Source: Bisporella sp. PMI_857 (taxonomy: Eukaryota > Ascomycota > Leotiomycetes > Helotiales > Helotiaceae). Taken from it: a DNA stretch of 64,000 nucleotides. Under the pieces are notes generated by a model. The model was given only the letters and a program-made list of their open reading frames with translations, did not search any database and was not told the DNA's origin. The stretch spans positions 1 through 64,000 of the forward strand of contig JAJSPD010000058.1 in the NCBI GenBank assembly GCA_021307315.1, read 5' to 3'. How positions within the stretch are numbered: position 1 is the first letter of the stretch; every line of letters begins with the position of its first letter. The translations under genes were made by a program, and so were the position numbers. Below, in pieces: positions 45,867-56,795 of this stretch.

Positions 45867-47199
45867 AGATCAGATATTATTAGAATTGTATGATTCTTGG
45901 CTTGATATAGTCGTCTTATTTTAATATGAGTAAATTCGTACTATATTTATATAATTTTACATCACATTAACCTAGAGACTGTGGCACGTGTATGCGTGAC
46001 GGTCATGCCAGAAATACACACTTATACAACTAACTAGTTTCAAATAAGCGATTTCCAAATCCCGCTTAAAATTTTGTTAACCACGCCTTTTAATAATACC
46101 AAATACGGTTATATCTCAACAATTACTTCAGTTTAGTCGACAGGCAATCAGAGTTAGTGTTTCTGCGGACTGATAAGCAATATACACTGAAACTCAGTTG
46201 CTGTTGACATGTGTATCTAAATATGCCTGCTTTTCCGATGGCACAAACATAATAAATCGAACATCAATCGAAATATGCACAAACGTGACTGAAAGCGAGC
46301 TATACTAGTTCGGCGACTTTTACTCAAACATACCTTTCATTGCCTTGAGACCGAGTCTACAAGCTTGTGATCACACTTTTTCGATTCAGATCTCTATATC
46401 AATCTCGGGCCGTTATGGTTCGGCTTTTCTCGAACTTTGTTCTTCTTCTTTCATGGTTAATAGTAGCTTCTTTCTTCTATGAATTCTCGCTACTCAGGCG
46501 ACTTTGCTTCACAAGGCAGTCCACCATACTGCTCTGCACTCGCTTTTTGATTAATTCTATCTTCAAATAGGTTTTTTTTTTTGATAGGTCGCATTAAAGT
46601 CTTTAATGAGAATCTGTCCTATATCTTTCGGTTTCTGCCACGTATTGTCACTGTGTAGAAAGCGTTTTCACTTCACAAAGTACTACGTCGTTTTTCTTCA
46701 TTTCCATTTAACAAGCAGTGCTTCAGCTTCGTATATTTCTTCTATAGCATCGATTGCGTTGACCGGCCGGCCACTTGTTGTTTGGCTGCCAGATAGCAGC
46801 TGTATCACCGCACTTTTTATGTCGTCTATACTGATTATCGATGCGTTTTGTAATCATATTCAACCGGATTAGCGACCAAAGAATGAAAAGAGCATCCTGA
46901 AGCTGCGATCAACTAAGACTCTTGGTATGTTTAAAGGAAGTAGGTGGAGCTACGCGGAATCTAAACTTTTCGGAGAGATTCAGTCAGCGATTAGATACTA
47001 TCTTTTAGCCTCCTTTTATGCCAACATTAGTTTTCTAGCTTAGAGTTATTTCTTGCACTTGATTTAAAATAAAGTTAGTAAACAGCCAAGAATGTTAAAG
47101 AACGGAGGTGCATTTAAAAAAAGATTACAAGTAGCTTTCTAAGCCCACAACCCGGTCTTTGCACTCTTTTTCTACTTTTTAAGGTCCTACGCCACAAAA
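45867..47199. other. Intergenic relic DNA
   Basis: AT-rich DNA with short frames only. Frames at 46367-46570 and 46606-46872 contain hydrophobic residues but no domain. I could not identify any repeat ends. It is probably degraded transposon sequence. Confidence 0.4.
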
Positions 47200-48960
47200 T
47201 CATTTCCTACCCTGCTCGTTCGGCACTCTTAAATCAGACACTTGCGCGTGCGCATTTGAATTGAAACACCATGTTGAGCCTCGCAGGGAAGTCTCGAGGT
47301 GCTTTCGTTGTCGAGCCGGGATGCGCAGTCGACTTTCATTCTGTAGTTCGTAGACATTTTGTGCGTCCTGTAGTCCGGGTGTCGGTACGGGTGTTCCCAA
47401 AGGGTGCCGCTCACGCATCTTCTGGCCCAGTTCTTGGGCTATGCACTGAGGTCAGTGGTCAACCACAGCGGTTGAAGATTGTTGAGCAATCATCCCCTGT
47501 AATCGACGACATTGCACTAATATTCTGCCGGTCTCGTCGCCGGCCACGTACATGGGTGGTCACTGGTGGGAATTGGTTCGGTGCCGAAGAAGCGGCCTGT
47601 TTTGACCATTTTTCCACAGTTGCAGCCCTTGAAGACAAAGTTGAGATCCCCTTTAGCACCGCTGCTCTCTCTAAGTTCAATCTTCATGTACTTATGTGGG
47701 GAGGGGGGGCTCAAGGCTAGTTATCGCTGTGGCCGTTGCCAAGCCGTCCAAGTCCATATTTAGATGTCCCAGTCTGACTGCGCCGGCGAAACAGTCGGTG
47801 GTCAGGAGGCTGTTGGGACTTTCTACCACCGGTACCAGTCCCATCTCTCCCTCTCTCCGCTAGCGATCACAAGTCTAGTCCAAGCACCCCTGGTCTTGAT
47901 AGAGAGCTGCTTGAAGAATTTGGAGAGACTTTCCATGTCATCTCCATTCATCTTTGTTTGATCTCCTCTGCGGTGGGTAGCCCTTTGAAAATGTGCTCTC
48001 TTCGATAGCAAGCGCGCGACGTGATGGAGACGGCCGAGAAAACGTTGCATATTCCCTGGTGGTTCTCATACCACCATCGAGGTCCACTATTTGTGATGTC
48101 CGTTCTCGCGCCGTGGATCCCAAGACCTCTCTCCGCAGAGCTGCAAGATGCTGCATATCCTCCTCTATTTTCCCCAGAATGGCGTCAATCGATGAGGTGT
48201 TCAGAACTCTGCCTTCCTCTATCCAATCCGATAGCTTAACCGCCTTGCCCGCGGAGTCTATGTGGAGATCCATCCAAGTATCGAGCTGCCCTATGCGCAA
48301 CATGCTCATCTCGTGTGTTCCCCATAAGGCTATGTTCTCCCGATAAAGCTATGTTCTTTCCGAGTAGCATTTCTTCGAACGTTCACACCTTGGAGAAGTA
48401 GAAATTTTGAAGAGCGACTTGACGTAGCCGATGCATATCGAGTAGCAGTTCAGCACACCCATGTCAATAGCGGCGGACCTAACAGTTGCCTTGTCCAAGG
48501 AAAAGCCCACGCGGCTTTGTTTGCCCACATCGATAAGCGTTTGTTCATATTCACGGTCAGCTTGGCCTCAGAGGAAATTGATGTGCTCTTAATGTTGGTC
48601 CTTATGTGGTCGACAAACTTTAGGTTGTCTACGACCTCCTGCGGGTCCCACACCTCCTTCATATCGACCAGGGTGTGGCGCTTGCGGGCGCTCCTGTAGT
48701 ATCCGTACACCATCGCGATCTCAGCGGACTTTCCGTCCGCATCTGCCTGGTTCAAGCACAAGCAATCCACCAACATGAACGGCAACACGTCTTCTTGCGT
48801 CATCAACTTCTTAATCTCTTCGATCTTCATAGGATCTATCGTCAACTCCCAGTCCACGCCCGGGATTCCGCACTCGTAATTTTTTTTCCGGTCGCCCCAT
48901 GTGTGGGAGATTATGCCAAAAACTCTCACTATGGGGAGCGCATTCGCTGCGAGGATCGAA
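47200..48960 (-). pseudogene. Decayed HET-like gene
   Basis: Reading down the minus strand, HET motifs begin with GIISHTWGD (near 48914) and FMLVDCLCLNQADADGK (near 48770), followed by VYGYYRSARKRHTLVDM and NKRLSMWANKAAWAF. The frame stops at 48450. Later pieces continue in other frames: MLRIGQLDTWMDLHIDSAGK (48306), ILGKIEEDMQHLAALRREVLG, then YMKIELRESSG (about 47690) and FVFKGCNCGKMVKTG. These follow in family order for a protein of perhaps 550 residues. At least three frame breaks and several stops make it dead. Its 5' end is directly joined, in frame, to the RNase H end of a LINE-type element. Confidence 0.75.
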
Positions 48961-49573
48961 AACTCGGAACTCGCTATCAAGGTGCTGAGAAGCCTTGAGG
49001 GGAGGACGACTGCCATGGCAAATTTCAGAAGAACTGCAACATTTCGAGTTAGAAGAAGTATTGGATTTATCACTGGGCAGGATAATAACCAGCCCGTCCT
49101 CCCTTCTAGTCGAACCTGCTCGGTTCTTTCTCTCATTAGGCTATCCCTACAGCACCGAATCGCGGCAGATTTCAGCTGAACACTTCCTGTCCTCTGAAGG
49201 AGCCTGGCTGCTGTTTTGGGCTTAGTTGCTCTGTGTGCTTCTTGGTGGGCCCTCTCATTGCCGACGATTCTTTCGTGTGCTGGGACCCAACGGGGATAGA
49301 CCTTCCGACCATCCCTCTTAGCTATGATCCTTATAATATCCTTGAGAACAGACTGGCCACTCTGTTGGCTGGTTTCCATAGTGATTTCAGTACTGTTTGG
49401 CTGTCTGTCAAGATCTCGATCGGTCTCTCTCTGGCGAGAAGGTTGGGATCATCTCGCACTGATGCCAATGCCCTCTCGATCGCCATGATTTCTGCTACGA
49501 GACATTCGTATTTTTTCGCTCTACTGTCTTTCTGCTCACGCTTCGTTTGTTTTTGTACTAACCGCTACAGCTT
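48961..49573 (-). mobile_element. LINE-type retrotransposon fragment (RNase H end)
   Basis: The minus-strand sequence reads IEILTDSQTVLKSLW (about 49430), then YPRWVPAHERIVGNERAHQEAHRAT (49297 downward). These are RNase H motifs (TDS..., WVPAHxxVxGNExA) of fungal non-LTR retrotransposons of the Tad/I type. No reverse transcriptase is present, so this is only the 3' part of an element. There are frame breaks near 49380 and nothing of it is functional. It separates the HET-like relic from a truncated transporter, so its insertion or a rearrangement joined these fragments. Confidence 0.8.
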
Positions 49574-49900
49574 CTGAGACCAGTAGGAAAACGCGCGGCA
49601 GCCCTCGCGTTTACGAATATAGTTGGAAGCTTTCCTCAGATCTATGCTCCTTACTTTTACAACAAAAAGACCGGGCCACGCTACATACCAGCGATGACCG
49701 CAAACATGGTATTTGTTTTTGCCTTTATCTGCGTTGCTGTAATGTTGCGTTTCTGCCTTGTTTGCGAGAATACAAGGCTTGAAGAGGCCATAGCGCAGTA
49801 CGAGAAGTCCGATATGAATACTAAGAATGGTAAAGAAATTGTTCAGCAAGGACTTGGAGGCTTATTAAAACTTGATCCCGAATTCAAATATGCATTGTAA
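49574..49900 (+). pseudogene. C-terminal fragment of an MFS transporter (allantoate/Dal5-type permease)
   Basis: The frame reads KRAAALAFTNIVGSFPQIY (from 49589), then YNKKTGPRYIPAMTANMVF, a last membrane segment (VFVFAFICVAVMLRFCLVC) and the tail ENTRLEEAI. These match the last two membrane helices of the anion:cation symporter (Dal5/Tna1) branch of the major facilitator superfamily. The frame is open to a stop at 49900. Everything before 49574, about 400 residues, is missing, and a LINE fragment on the other strand begins right there. It cannot function. An ATG at 49694 would only give a 68-residue peptide. Confidence 0.75.
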
Positions 49901-50655
49901 GTATTACCGGCGTCAGGCCGCCACATCAAGCGGTACCGTTTAACATGTGCGAAGTTGTGTCTTGCTATGAGAAATGTGTGGGCCTGTATTGAGCAGTCTG
50001 CACCCTAGCCCAGGTCGCTAGACAATACATTATCAATTTGTAGAGACAGCGGGACTTTCCTTTACTGTACCTTGGCTTTTGCTTTGCCACATCAGTGCCT
50101 TTCCAATATATGCATGACCCTTCTTTCCTTGATCTACACTTAAAATCAAGCCTTTTCCAAGTACTGTTAAACTTTGATAGAATCATTACTATAGTGTTTT
50201 TGACCCAGCCCTGACATGTTATAGCATATTTTCTTGAGCAAGGCAGTGTCTTAGTCCAGGCTGGTTCCACAGGTCCCGCTTAGCAACGCACATGCTGGGC
50301 TGTCGACCACCACTGACCGTCACAAGTCCACAGAATGAAATCCTTTGAGGTTCAAGAGCAATGTCCAAGATTGGCAGTAGTTACAGGTCCATCATAACAG
50401 CCATTTGATTATATAGAACTTGGGGAAATTAATGATTTATTTGGAAGCAGCTCCTCTATATAATAGAAGAAGAAAGGTTCTTGCCGCTAGTACTACATCG
50501 AACCTACGAAGCAAGTAACAAAACGGTTGATTAGGCGAGCCTTTTCCGCCCTGTTACGAAACATCTACAAAGAATATTGTAAGACTGTAACTAGTAAAAG
50601 ACTGAAAAGATAAACTTACGCTTTAGTAAAGGTATGCATCCCCGCATCTTTTAGC
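49901..50655. other. Intergenic, 3' flank of the methyltransferase gene
   Basis: No gene was seen. The stretch 50616-50655 still encodes the family's C-terminal residues in a shifted frame. Confidence 0.45.
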
Positions 50656-51800
50656 TCACTTCTCACTTTCCCAAGCAACGCATGTACAGATGTTGCTTCC
50701 CAACCAGCATTTGTAAATAGCATCATCGAGTAATTCTCCATTCCTAATTGGGTTTACCGTCAGTGCTACCTATCGCAAGGCGCGATACCTAACAGGATTA
50801 TGCTCACCTCCATCTAACATGTGGGACAGGTAATACACTCCAAGGGTTTTCAACTTTTTGTCTCTCGGCCACGGGCCTACTGGTATGACTCTTGACTCCA
50901 AATGAACCTGCTCAAATCCTACTTCCTTAAGCCATCCCGGCACCTTCGGGGTAGGGTCAAAGTCCATCCCCATGTCTTTTGCGATCTCATGGAAGGCGTC
51001 TTGCCACTCCTTGCACGACTTTCCTCTCTCCGCGAATGTGTCATCAAGACATTCAAAACGCGTTCTGATATCTGTAACCTCGATTGTGCCGCCTGGTTTG
51101 AGATGTTCGAGAGCTTCTGCAAATAGTGCTTTCCAGTCGCGGATGCTGCCAACCATATTTCGAATGTGAATGAAATCTATAGAGCCTTTAGTTCGAGCCC
51201 ATGGCTTTGTTACGTCGTCGATTTCGAACTCGACATTTGGTGGGACCCAGCTTGGTTGGATGCGTGATAAGTCTATGCCAGTTATTTGCGCAGAGGGATA
51301 CTTGTCGCCAATCTCGATTGCCCAAATACCCGTGCCTGTCCCGATATCAAGGATGTGTTGCGGGGAATTAAGGAGGCTTGTTGCAGTAAGAGCGCCATCA
51401 AGGCACATCTTCAAGATATGATGTTGAAGGTCAAGACGATCTTGCTCGGATTCATCGTTTGGAAGAAGAACGCTGCCACTGCCATGGTATCGATGACCGT
51501 GTTGGAGGATGTCATCGAATTCGAAGGAGCCGAGAGAGCTTATGATGGAGTGTATACTCCCATCATCGTAACCAGAATCGCTGTCGAACTGTAAATTTAG
51601 CACGGATAGTAAAGCAGAAGGGAAAGCAGCATGCCTACATCAACCTCTATGGCTGAATCCACATCGTCCCCTGCTTCGGATTCCGTCTCGTGGACAAGTG
51701 CTGGTCCACTGGCATCCGCTTCGAGTCCTGCGCCGATCGTACTTATCGTTGTGACATCTGAGTCTAAGTGGGGCTGTTGCAGGCCGTTAGTAGAGCTCAT
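50656..51800 (-). CDS. LaeA-like SAM-dependent methyltransferase, C-terminus frameshifted
   Basis: Three exons (51800-51639, 51588-50808, 50744-50656) give about 343 residues. Introns are 50 and 63 nt. SAM-binding motif I is HILDIGTGTGIWAIEIGDKY, with an acidic GIDLS at the end of strand 2, FEIDDVTKPW, FIHIRNMVGSI and LEHLKPGG. These match the fungal LaeA/TAM1-like class 1 methyltransferases, many of which act on small molecules or regulate secondary metabolism. After GGMENYSMMLFTNAGW the frame shifts at a run of four G (minus strand, 50699-50702) and ends early at 50656. With one G fewer the frame would run on through the usual LLGKVRSELKDAGMH tail to about 50616. The core is intact. The lost residues are about 25 at the C-terminus. 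A P450 is divergent from it. Confidence 0.85.
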
Positions 51801-52003
51801 ACTTTGTACTTGCGATATCTGCCGTTGTTTGTCGAAAAGTTAGAGTGGGCCTCTTCTCGGTGCGGCTAGCGAATGCCGTCCACGTGATGTTGAGATAAGC
51901 CGAGTTTAAACCGAAGGTCAAATCAAAACATGACTGGCTTCTCCAACCTGCAAGCATCTTATATACGAGGTTTCTATCCCAGATCATATTTCCCAGAGCC
52001 GTC
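51801..52003. promoter_or_regulatory. Bidirectional promoter of the methyltransferase and P450
   Basis: Only 203 bp separate the two start codons, so the genes probably share regulatory sequence. I recognise no specific regulator site. The arrangement suggests co-regulation of two tailoring enzymes. Confidence 0.45.
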
Positions 52004-53585
52004 ATGTCTGTGGAAAGACATACTTATGCGACATACGTGACGCTAGTTTCTGGGGCAGGCTTGGTATTTATAGCTCTGACGCTGGTCCGCCGACGCTGGT
52101 TCTCATCTATTAGTGACATCCCTGGACCTTTCCTGGGCTCGTTCTCTGTCCTGTGGCAGATATTGCATGCTATTAAAGGCCATACCGAGCAAGCAACCAT
52201 CGTAGAACATAGGAAACATGGTAGGGGGGACTCTACCATCCGGGCCTGAACATGCTGACCTACTTGGGTAGGTGACTTCGTTCGCATTGCATACAACGAG
52301 GTCAGCGTTGGTCATCCGGATGCAATTACTGAAGTTCTCAAGAGTCAGATGAACAAAGTATGCCTTCGCAAGTTTAGATTTAATCACGATACGTGCTGAC
52401 TCGATCGTGCAGGGTGATTGGTATAGAATCTTCTCACTTCCTGACTCTCGCTATGTCAATCAAATGTCTGAAGTAGACGCAAAGCGTCACATTACCAAGA
52501 CCAAGAATCTCGCACCCGGATATGCATTCTCAAATGTCATTAAAACCGAACCATATGTCGACGGTGCGCTTCGCTTACTCGAGAGGCGTCTCAACGACCT
52601 CTCTGAAGCCGGCCTGCCGGTGAATTTCGATGAATGGTTCAATTTCCTCGCTTTCGACATTATGGGTGAAGCGACGTTCTCCAAACATTTTGGCTTCCTT
52701 GAACAGGGCCGCGATATAGGGAATGCGATTGCAAACACCCGTGCCCTGGGCATGTATGTAGCGGTCATGGGTCATTTCTGGTGGGCACATGATTACCTCC
52801 TGGCAAACCCCCTGATCGGGTACCTCAATTTGCAGCCAACTATGCATATTTTTGACACTTGCCTCGCGGCCGTTGATGCCCGATCTAAAAGCGATAAAGT
52901 CCGTAAAGATATGATTCAACAGTGGATGGATATGCGGACCAAGCATCCGGATCGCATGGAGGAAAAAGAGATCCTAGCTGCAGCGGTGGCAAATATCGGC
53001 GCCGGTGCCGATACTGTTAGTGCTACATTACAAGCTTTGTTCTATAATTTGTTGAGAAACGAAGCGGTTCTGAGAGAGCTGAGGGAGGAAATTGACGGTG
53101 CTAACTTGGCTGACATACCGACCCACGAGGAAACTCAGAAATTGCCTCTTCTCCAGGCGTGTATAAAAGAGGCCCTTCGTTTCCATACACCAGTAGCGTT
53201 TGGTCTACCACGTGTTGCACCTAAAGGCGGCGTGACCGTACTTGGTCGTCACTTTCGTGAAGGTGTCATACTCAGCGTCAATCCTTGGGTGATACACCGG
53301 CGTTACGACATCTTTGGGGATGACGCAGATGTATTTTCACCAGCTCGATGGATGGGTTCCCGTTGCCGTGAAATGGAGAAATATTTGATTTCATTTGGTG
53401 CTGGGTACAATCAATGCCCTGGGAGGCATCTGGCTCATATGGAGCTCTCCAAGACGACGGCAATGTTAGTTCGAGATTATGAGATCAGGCAGATGAACGA
53501 GGGGCAGAGCTGGAGGTTTGAGACTCACTTTACAGCTGTGCCGTATGGATGGCCGTGCTACTTAACGAGGCGCCATAAGCAGTAG
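52004..53585 (+). CDS. Cytochrome P450 monooxygenase
   Basis: Three exons (52004-52220, 52272-52357, 52413-53585) give about 491 residues, normal for the family. Introns are 51 and 55 nt, with CTGAC branch sites. The N-terminal helix (VTLVSGAGLVFIALTLV) anchors it in the ER, followed by the proline hinge DIPGPFLGS. The I-helix oxygen-binding motif is GAGADT (about residue 298), ExxR is KEALRF (about 353), and the PERF region reads FSPARW. The heme loop is FGAGYNQCPGRH with the heme-binding Cys near residue 436. Overall sequence reminds me of the pisatin-demethylase group of fungal P450s, which hydroxylate or demethylate small molecules. The substrate is unknown. There are no internal stops. 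It shares a promoter with the LaeA-like methyltransferase, but no backbone synthase is in the window. Confidence 0.9.
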
Positions 53586-54751
53586 TTGATTTGTGTCGCC
53601 CTGCAGAACATGCGGTGGGACGGATGAAGGTGCTTTGATGAATAATGAACTGACTTGCTATCGATATGTTAAAGACGGTATTTTAAGTCTCCATGTATCG
53701 GCGTTGCATTGGCTTGTGTAAAAGTGCTAGCCAGCCGAGATCACCATGCAATAGATACGAATCTTAGAGAGCTTTTTATCTTCATCTACCGCTTATCATA
53801 TTTATGACTTTGTCATGCTCGTACTTCTTGGTTATTGAAGCGCGTTTGATCATCTTCGTGATGAATCGATATTTTGCATCCTGCAATTTTATTGTGAAAG
53901 TACCTCCTCTCTAAAATCGTTTGTGGGAGTATTCTCCCAACAGCATGTCTCACTTTGCGGCCTATTTCGTCCAGCTATATTCTAGGTTTGGAATAATCAG
54001 AAAGACTTGATATGTTTTGGGTACTCCAGACAGCGCTAGAGGTTTCCTTAATTGACTAGAATATGGATAGGACGTATTTGGCTAATTCCTTCTTGAGAAC
54101 AAGATTGATCCATTTTACCTGGATGTTCTGGGATTAGACAGTATTTGGAGTTAGGGTTGGGTTGGGTTGGGGGGTCGGGAGGGGACGAGCAGCATCGGTG
54201 GTCGCTGATGTTTATCTGGCCTGCAATCTGGTTTGAAGACGACGCGATAAATGTACTTGAGCAGGAAGTGTGCGGTGCGGGGCCTCACGAAACCGGCCTC
54301 CCTGCAAATGCGCAACACTCCTTTCAACGCAGCCACTCTGATACATGGCTGAGCAAGCGCTTTGCCATTTAGAGCAAAGCTGCTAGCAGTGAGCCAGGGG
54401 TGCAATCTGAGGGTTATTTTGCAATGAACCCTCTAGAGATCGAAAAAGATCGGATTCTGGCATCGGCCATCTTACAACTTTGCTCAAACGTCGGCCGACG
54501 CAGCATCTCATTTCATCTGGACTACTATTCATAAATGCGAGCTCGTATGCCAGATCACCAAATGCAATAGCTGTTTTTCTTTGCCTGAATGCAGAGACAT
54601 TTGTCGTTGGACACCGCCACAGGCCTCCGAAATATTGGGGGTGGGTCGAACTGTGTGGCGCTTTTCAGCGCAATTTCCACCGCCTCACCTATTCTCCGTA
54701 CCGCGAAGAATCAAACATGAATATCACCTCCTCGCCATACTCCATGCAATA
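53586..54751. other. Intergenic with TTAGGG/TTGGG patch
   Basis: No gene was recognised. A G-rich patch (TTAGGGTTGGGTTGGGTTGG at about 54152-54171) is loosely telomere-like. Frames at 54145-54405 are spurious. Confidence 0.4.
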
Positions 54752-56795
54752 ATGTATAAATATAAACCTCTCAAAGAGCCACGTTCAATCCGACTTCTCA
54801 ATCTCGCGCCTTCCCCTCACAATAATCCTGGGCTTCCGCTCAGCTGCGAGCTGACCGAGGTGGCCATAGGCAGCAAGATAAAATATGAGGCCCTGTCCTA
54901 TTCCTGGGATGCTCAAAAGTTAGAATTCCCAATACAATGTGAGGGCAAAGAACTATTAATTACTGCCAACTGTAAAGCGGCTCTCCTACATCTTCGTAGC
55001 CGGTCAAACCGTATGCTTTGGTAAACCTTCCTATCCCGTTATCGAGCACTTCCAGCTGATTCAACCAGGATCGACGCAATATGTATCGACCAGATTTCAG
55101 AGGAAGAACGCAGCACACAGGTGCCTCTGATGGGCGATGTGTATTCAAATGCAAGTAAAGTCATCATTTGGATTGGCGAATCAACACCAGACTCGGAGCT
55201 TGCAATACGATTTCTCAAGGATTTCTTTCGCATTTCCTTCAAGAACTTCTTTCGAAATTTTGCTTTCAACCGAAAATTGAAGCAACTTGAGAGTATGTAA
55301 TACCCAAATTAGAGCTCGGATATGGCTGAATTAACCCATGCGTGCAGAGGCGGACGCGAAAGCCGCCAAGGCTGGCACTTCACCTACCGGGATTCTGGAA
55401 TCTGTCTTTGATCGTTCCTGGTTTCAGAGGATGTGGACTATTCAGGAGGTAGCTTTAGCTCGGCGCAAGGTTGTCATGTGCGGCTCGACGACTATTGAAT
55501 GGGATGATTTGTACTTGGGTCTTGACACCATCAGCCTTCGAAAAGCCCTCGGTAAACTATCTGCCAAAGAAGAACAAACTTTCGACTCCTCTCTAGCTTG
55601 TCACATCTCTTTTGAATCCCTTCTGCGCCAACGGCGAAATACAGAAAGCAAACTGGATCCACCAGATCTTTCCACCCTGCTGTATGATGCACGACGACAG
55701 GAGGCAACAAATCCAAAAGACGTGATATACGGCATTTACAGTCTCCTTTTAGCCGTAGATATCCACCTGCCTACTCCAGATTATTCGAAATCGGTTGAGC
55801 GGATATATACTGAAGCGGCCGAGAAAGCTCTCCTCCAGCATCACAGTCTCGAACTGCTCTACCAGGTTGCCAGCTCTCGAAAGTTTCCCAACTTGCCATC
55901 CTGGGTACCCAGTTTTAACGAATCTCGATTCTACTATCCATACCGGAAACCGACTCAATTCGCTTGCTCCAAGAGCTCTACCCCCACATTCGAACTCCAA
56001 GGTGGAGGGCGCCTCTCTGTGCGCGGGAAATTTATCGATAAGATCGCATCCTGCGCCACAACCGTTATAGACTGGAACGAGGCTGAAGAATTCGCTTTTA
56101 TGGATAATATAGGCAGAGATGCTGGATTTCTGGATCTGTTCGAATCCCACGTGAAAGCGTACAGAGAATGGACGAGAATGGCAGGTCTTCTTAAGTCCTA
56201 CCCCACCGGCGAAAGCGTCAAAAAAGTACTATCGAGAACACTCGTTCATGACCGAGTCAACCGTCCCGACTCCTCCTTCTATAACCGTAACCGTAAATGG
56301 GATGCGGAATCTTTCACCGAGGGATTCGAGAACTGGTACGCCGCGGTCACGGTCGGAACTGAAGGCCATATTAGTCTTGAGTTCATTACAGCTGTTGTAG
56401 ATCTATTGCCAAAGCATAATCGAAAATCGGCGTGGAAACTATTCAATGAGAAGGAGAAGCAGGATCCCAAGAAGGTGACAGAGAGCCTTACGTACAAAAT
56501 TGCCGTTATGCTAAAAGCCAACTATCTCACGAGCACCTATACCTATTTTGTGCAAACACGGATGAGTGGATGTCGGTTCGTGATTACGAAACATGGTTTT
56601 ATTGGAACAGCCCCACCGATGGCGAAAGTTGGAGATGGGATATTTCTGGTTTCGGGCCTGTCGCTGCCTATGATCATTCGACAACGAGAGAATGGTACCA
56701 ATATCCTCATTGGTCCTGCATATGTGCATGGCATTATGGATGGAGAGAAATGGCCGGAAGACGAAGCTGAATTGGAGTGGATTGCTTTGAGCTGA
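54752..56795 (+). CDS. HET-domain protein
   Basis: Three exons (54752-55020, 55069-55292, 55348-56795) give about 646 residues. Introns are 48 and 55 nt. The start MYKYKPLKEPRSIRLLNLAP is the classic HET lead-in, and the frame upstream of 54752 has no such feature. The core reads YEALSYSW (near residue 47), then across intron 1 LWIDAICIDQISEEERS (about 90), KVIIWIGE, RSWFQRMWTIQEVALARR (about 185), NPKDVIYGIYSLL and LPSWVPSF. The usual WG of SYxWG reads WD here, a variant worth noting. The C-terminus carries FIGTAPPMAKVGDGIFLVSG, typical of the family. It looks intact and probably acts in incompatibility-type cell death. Its recognition partner is unknown. Confidence 0.9.

Noticed and set aside
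49233..49577. 114-residue plus-strand frame
   Set aside because: It is antisense to LINE RNase H sequence.
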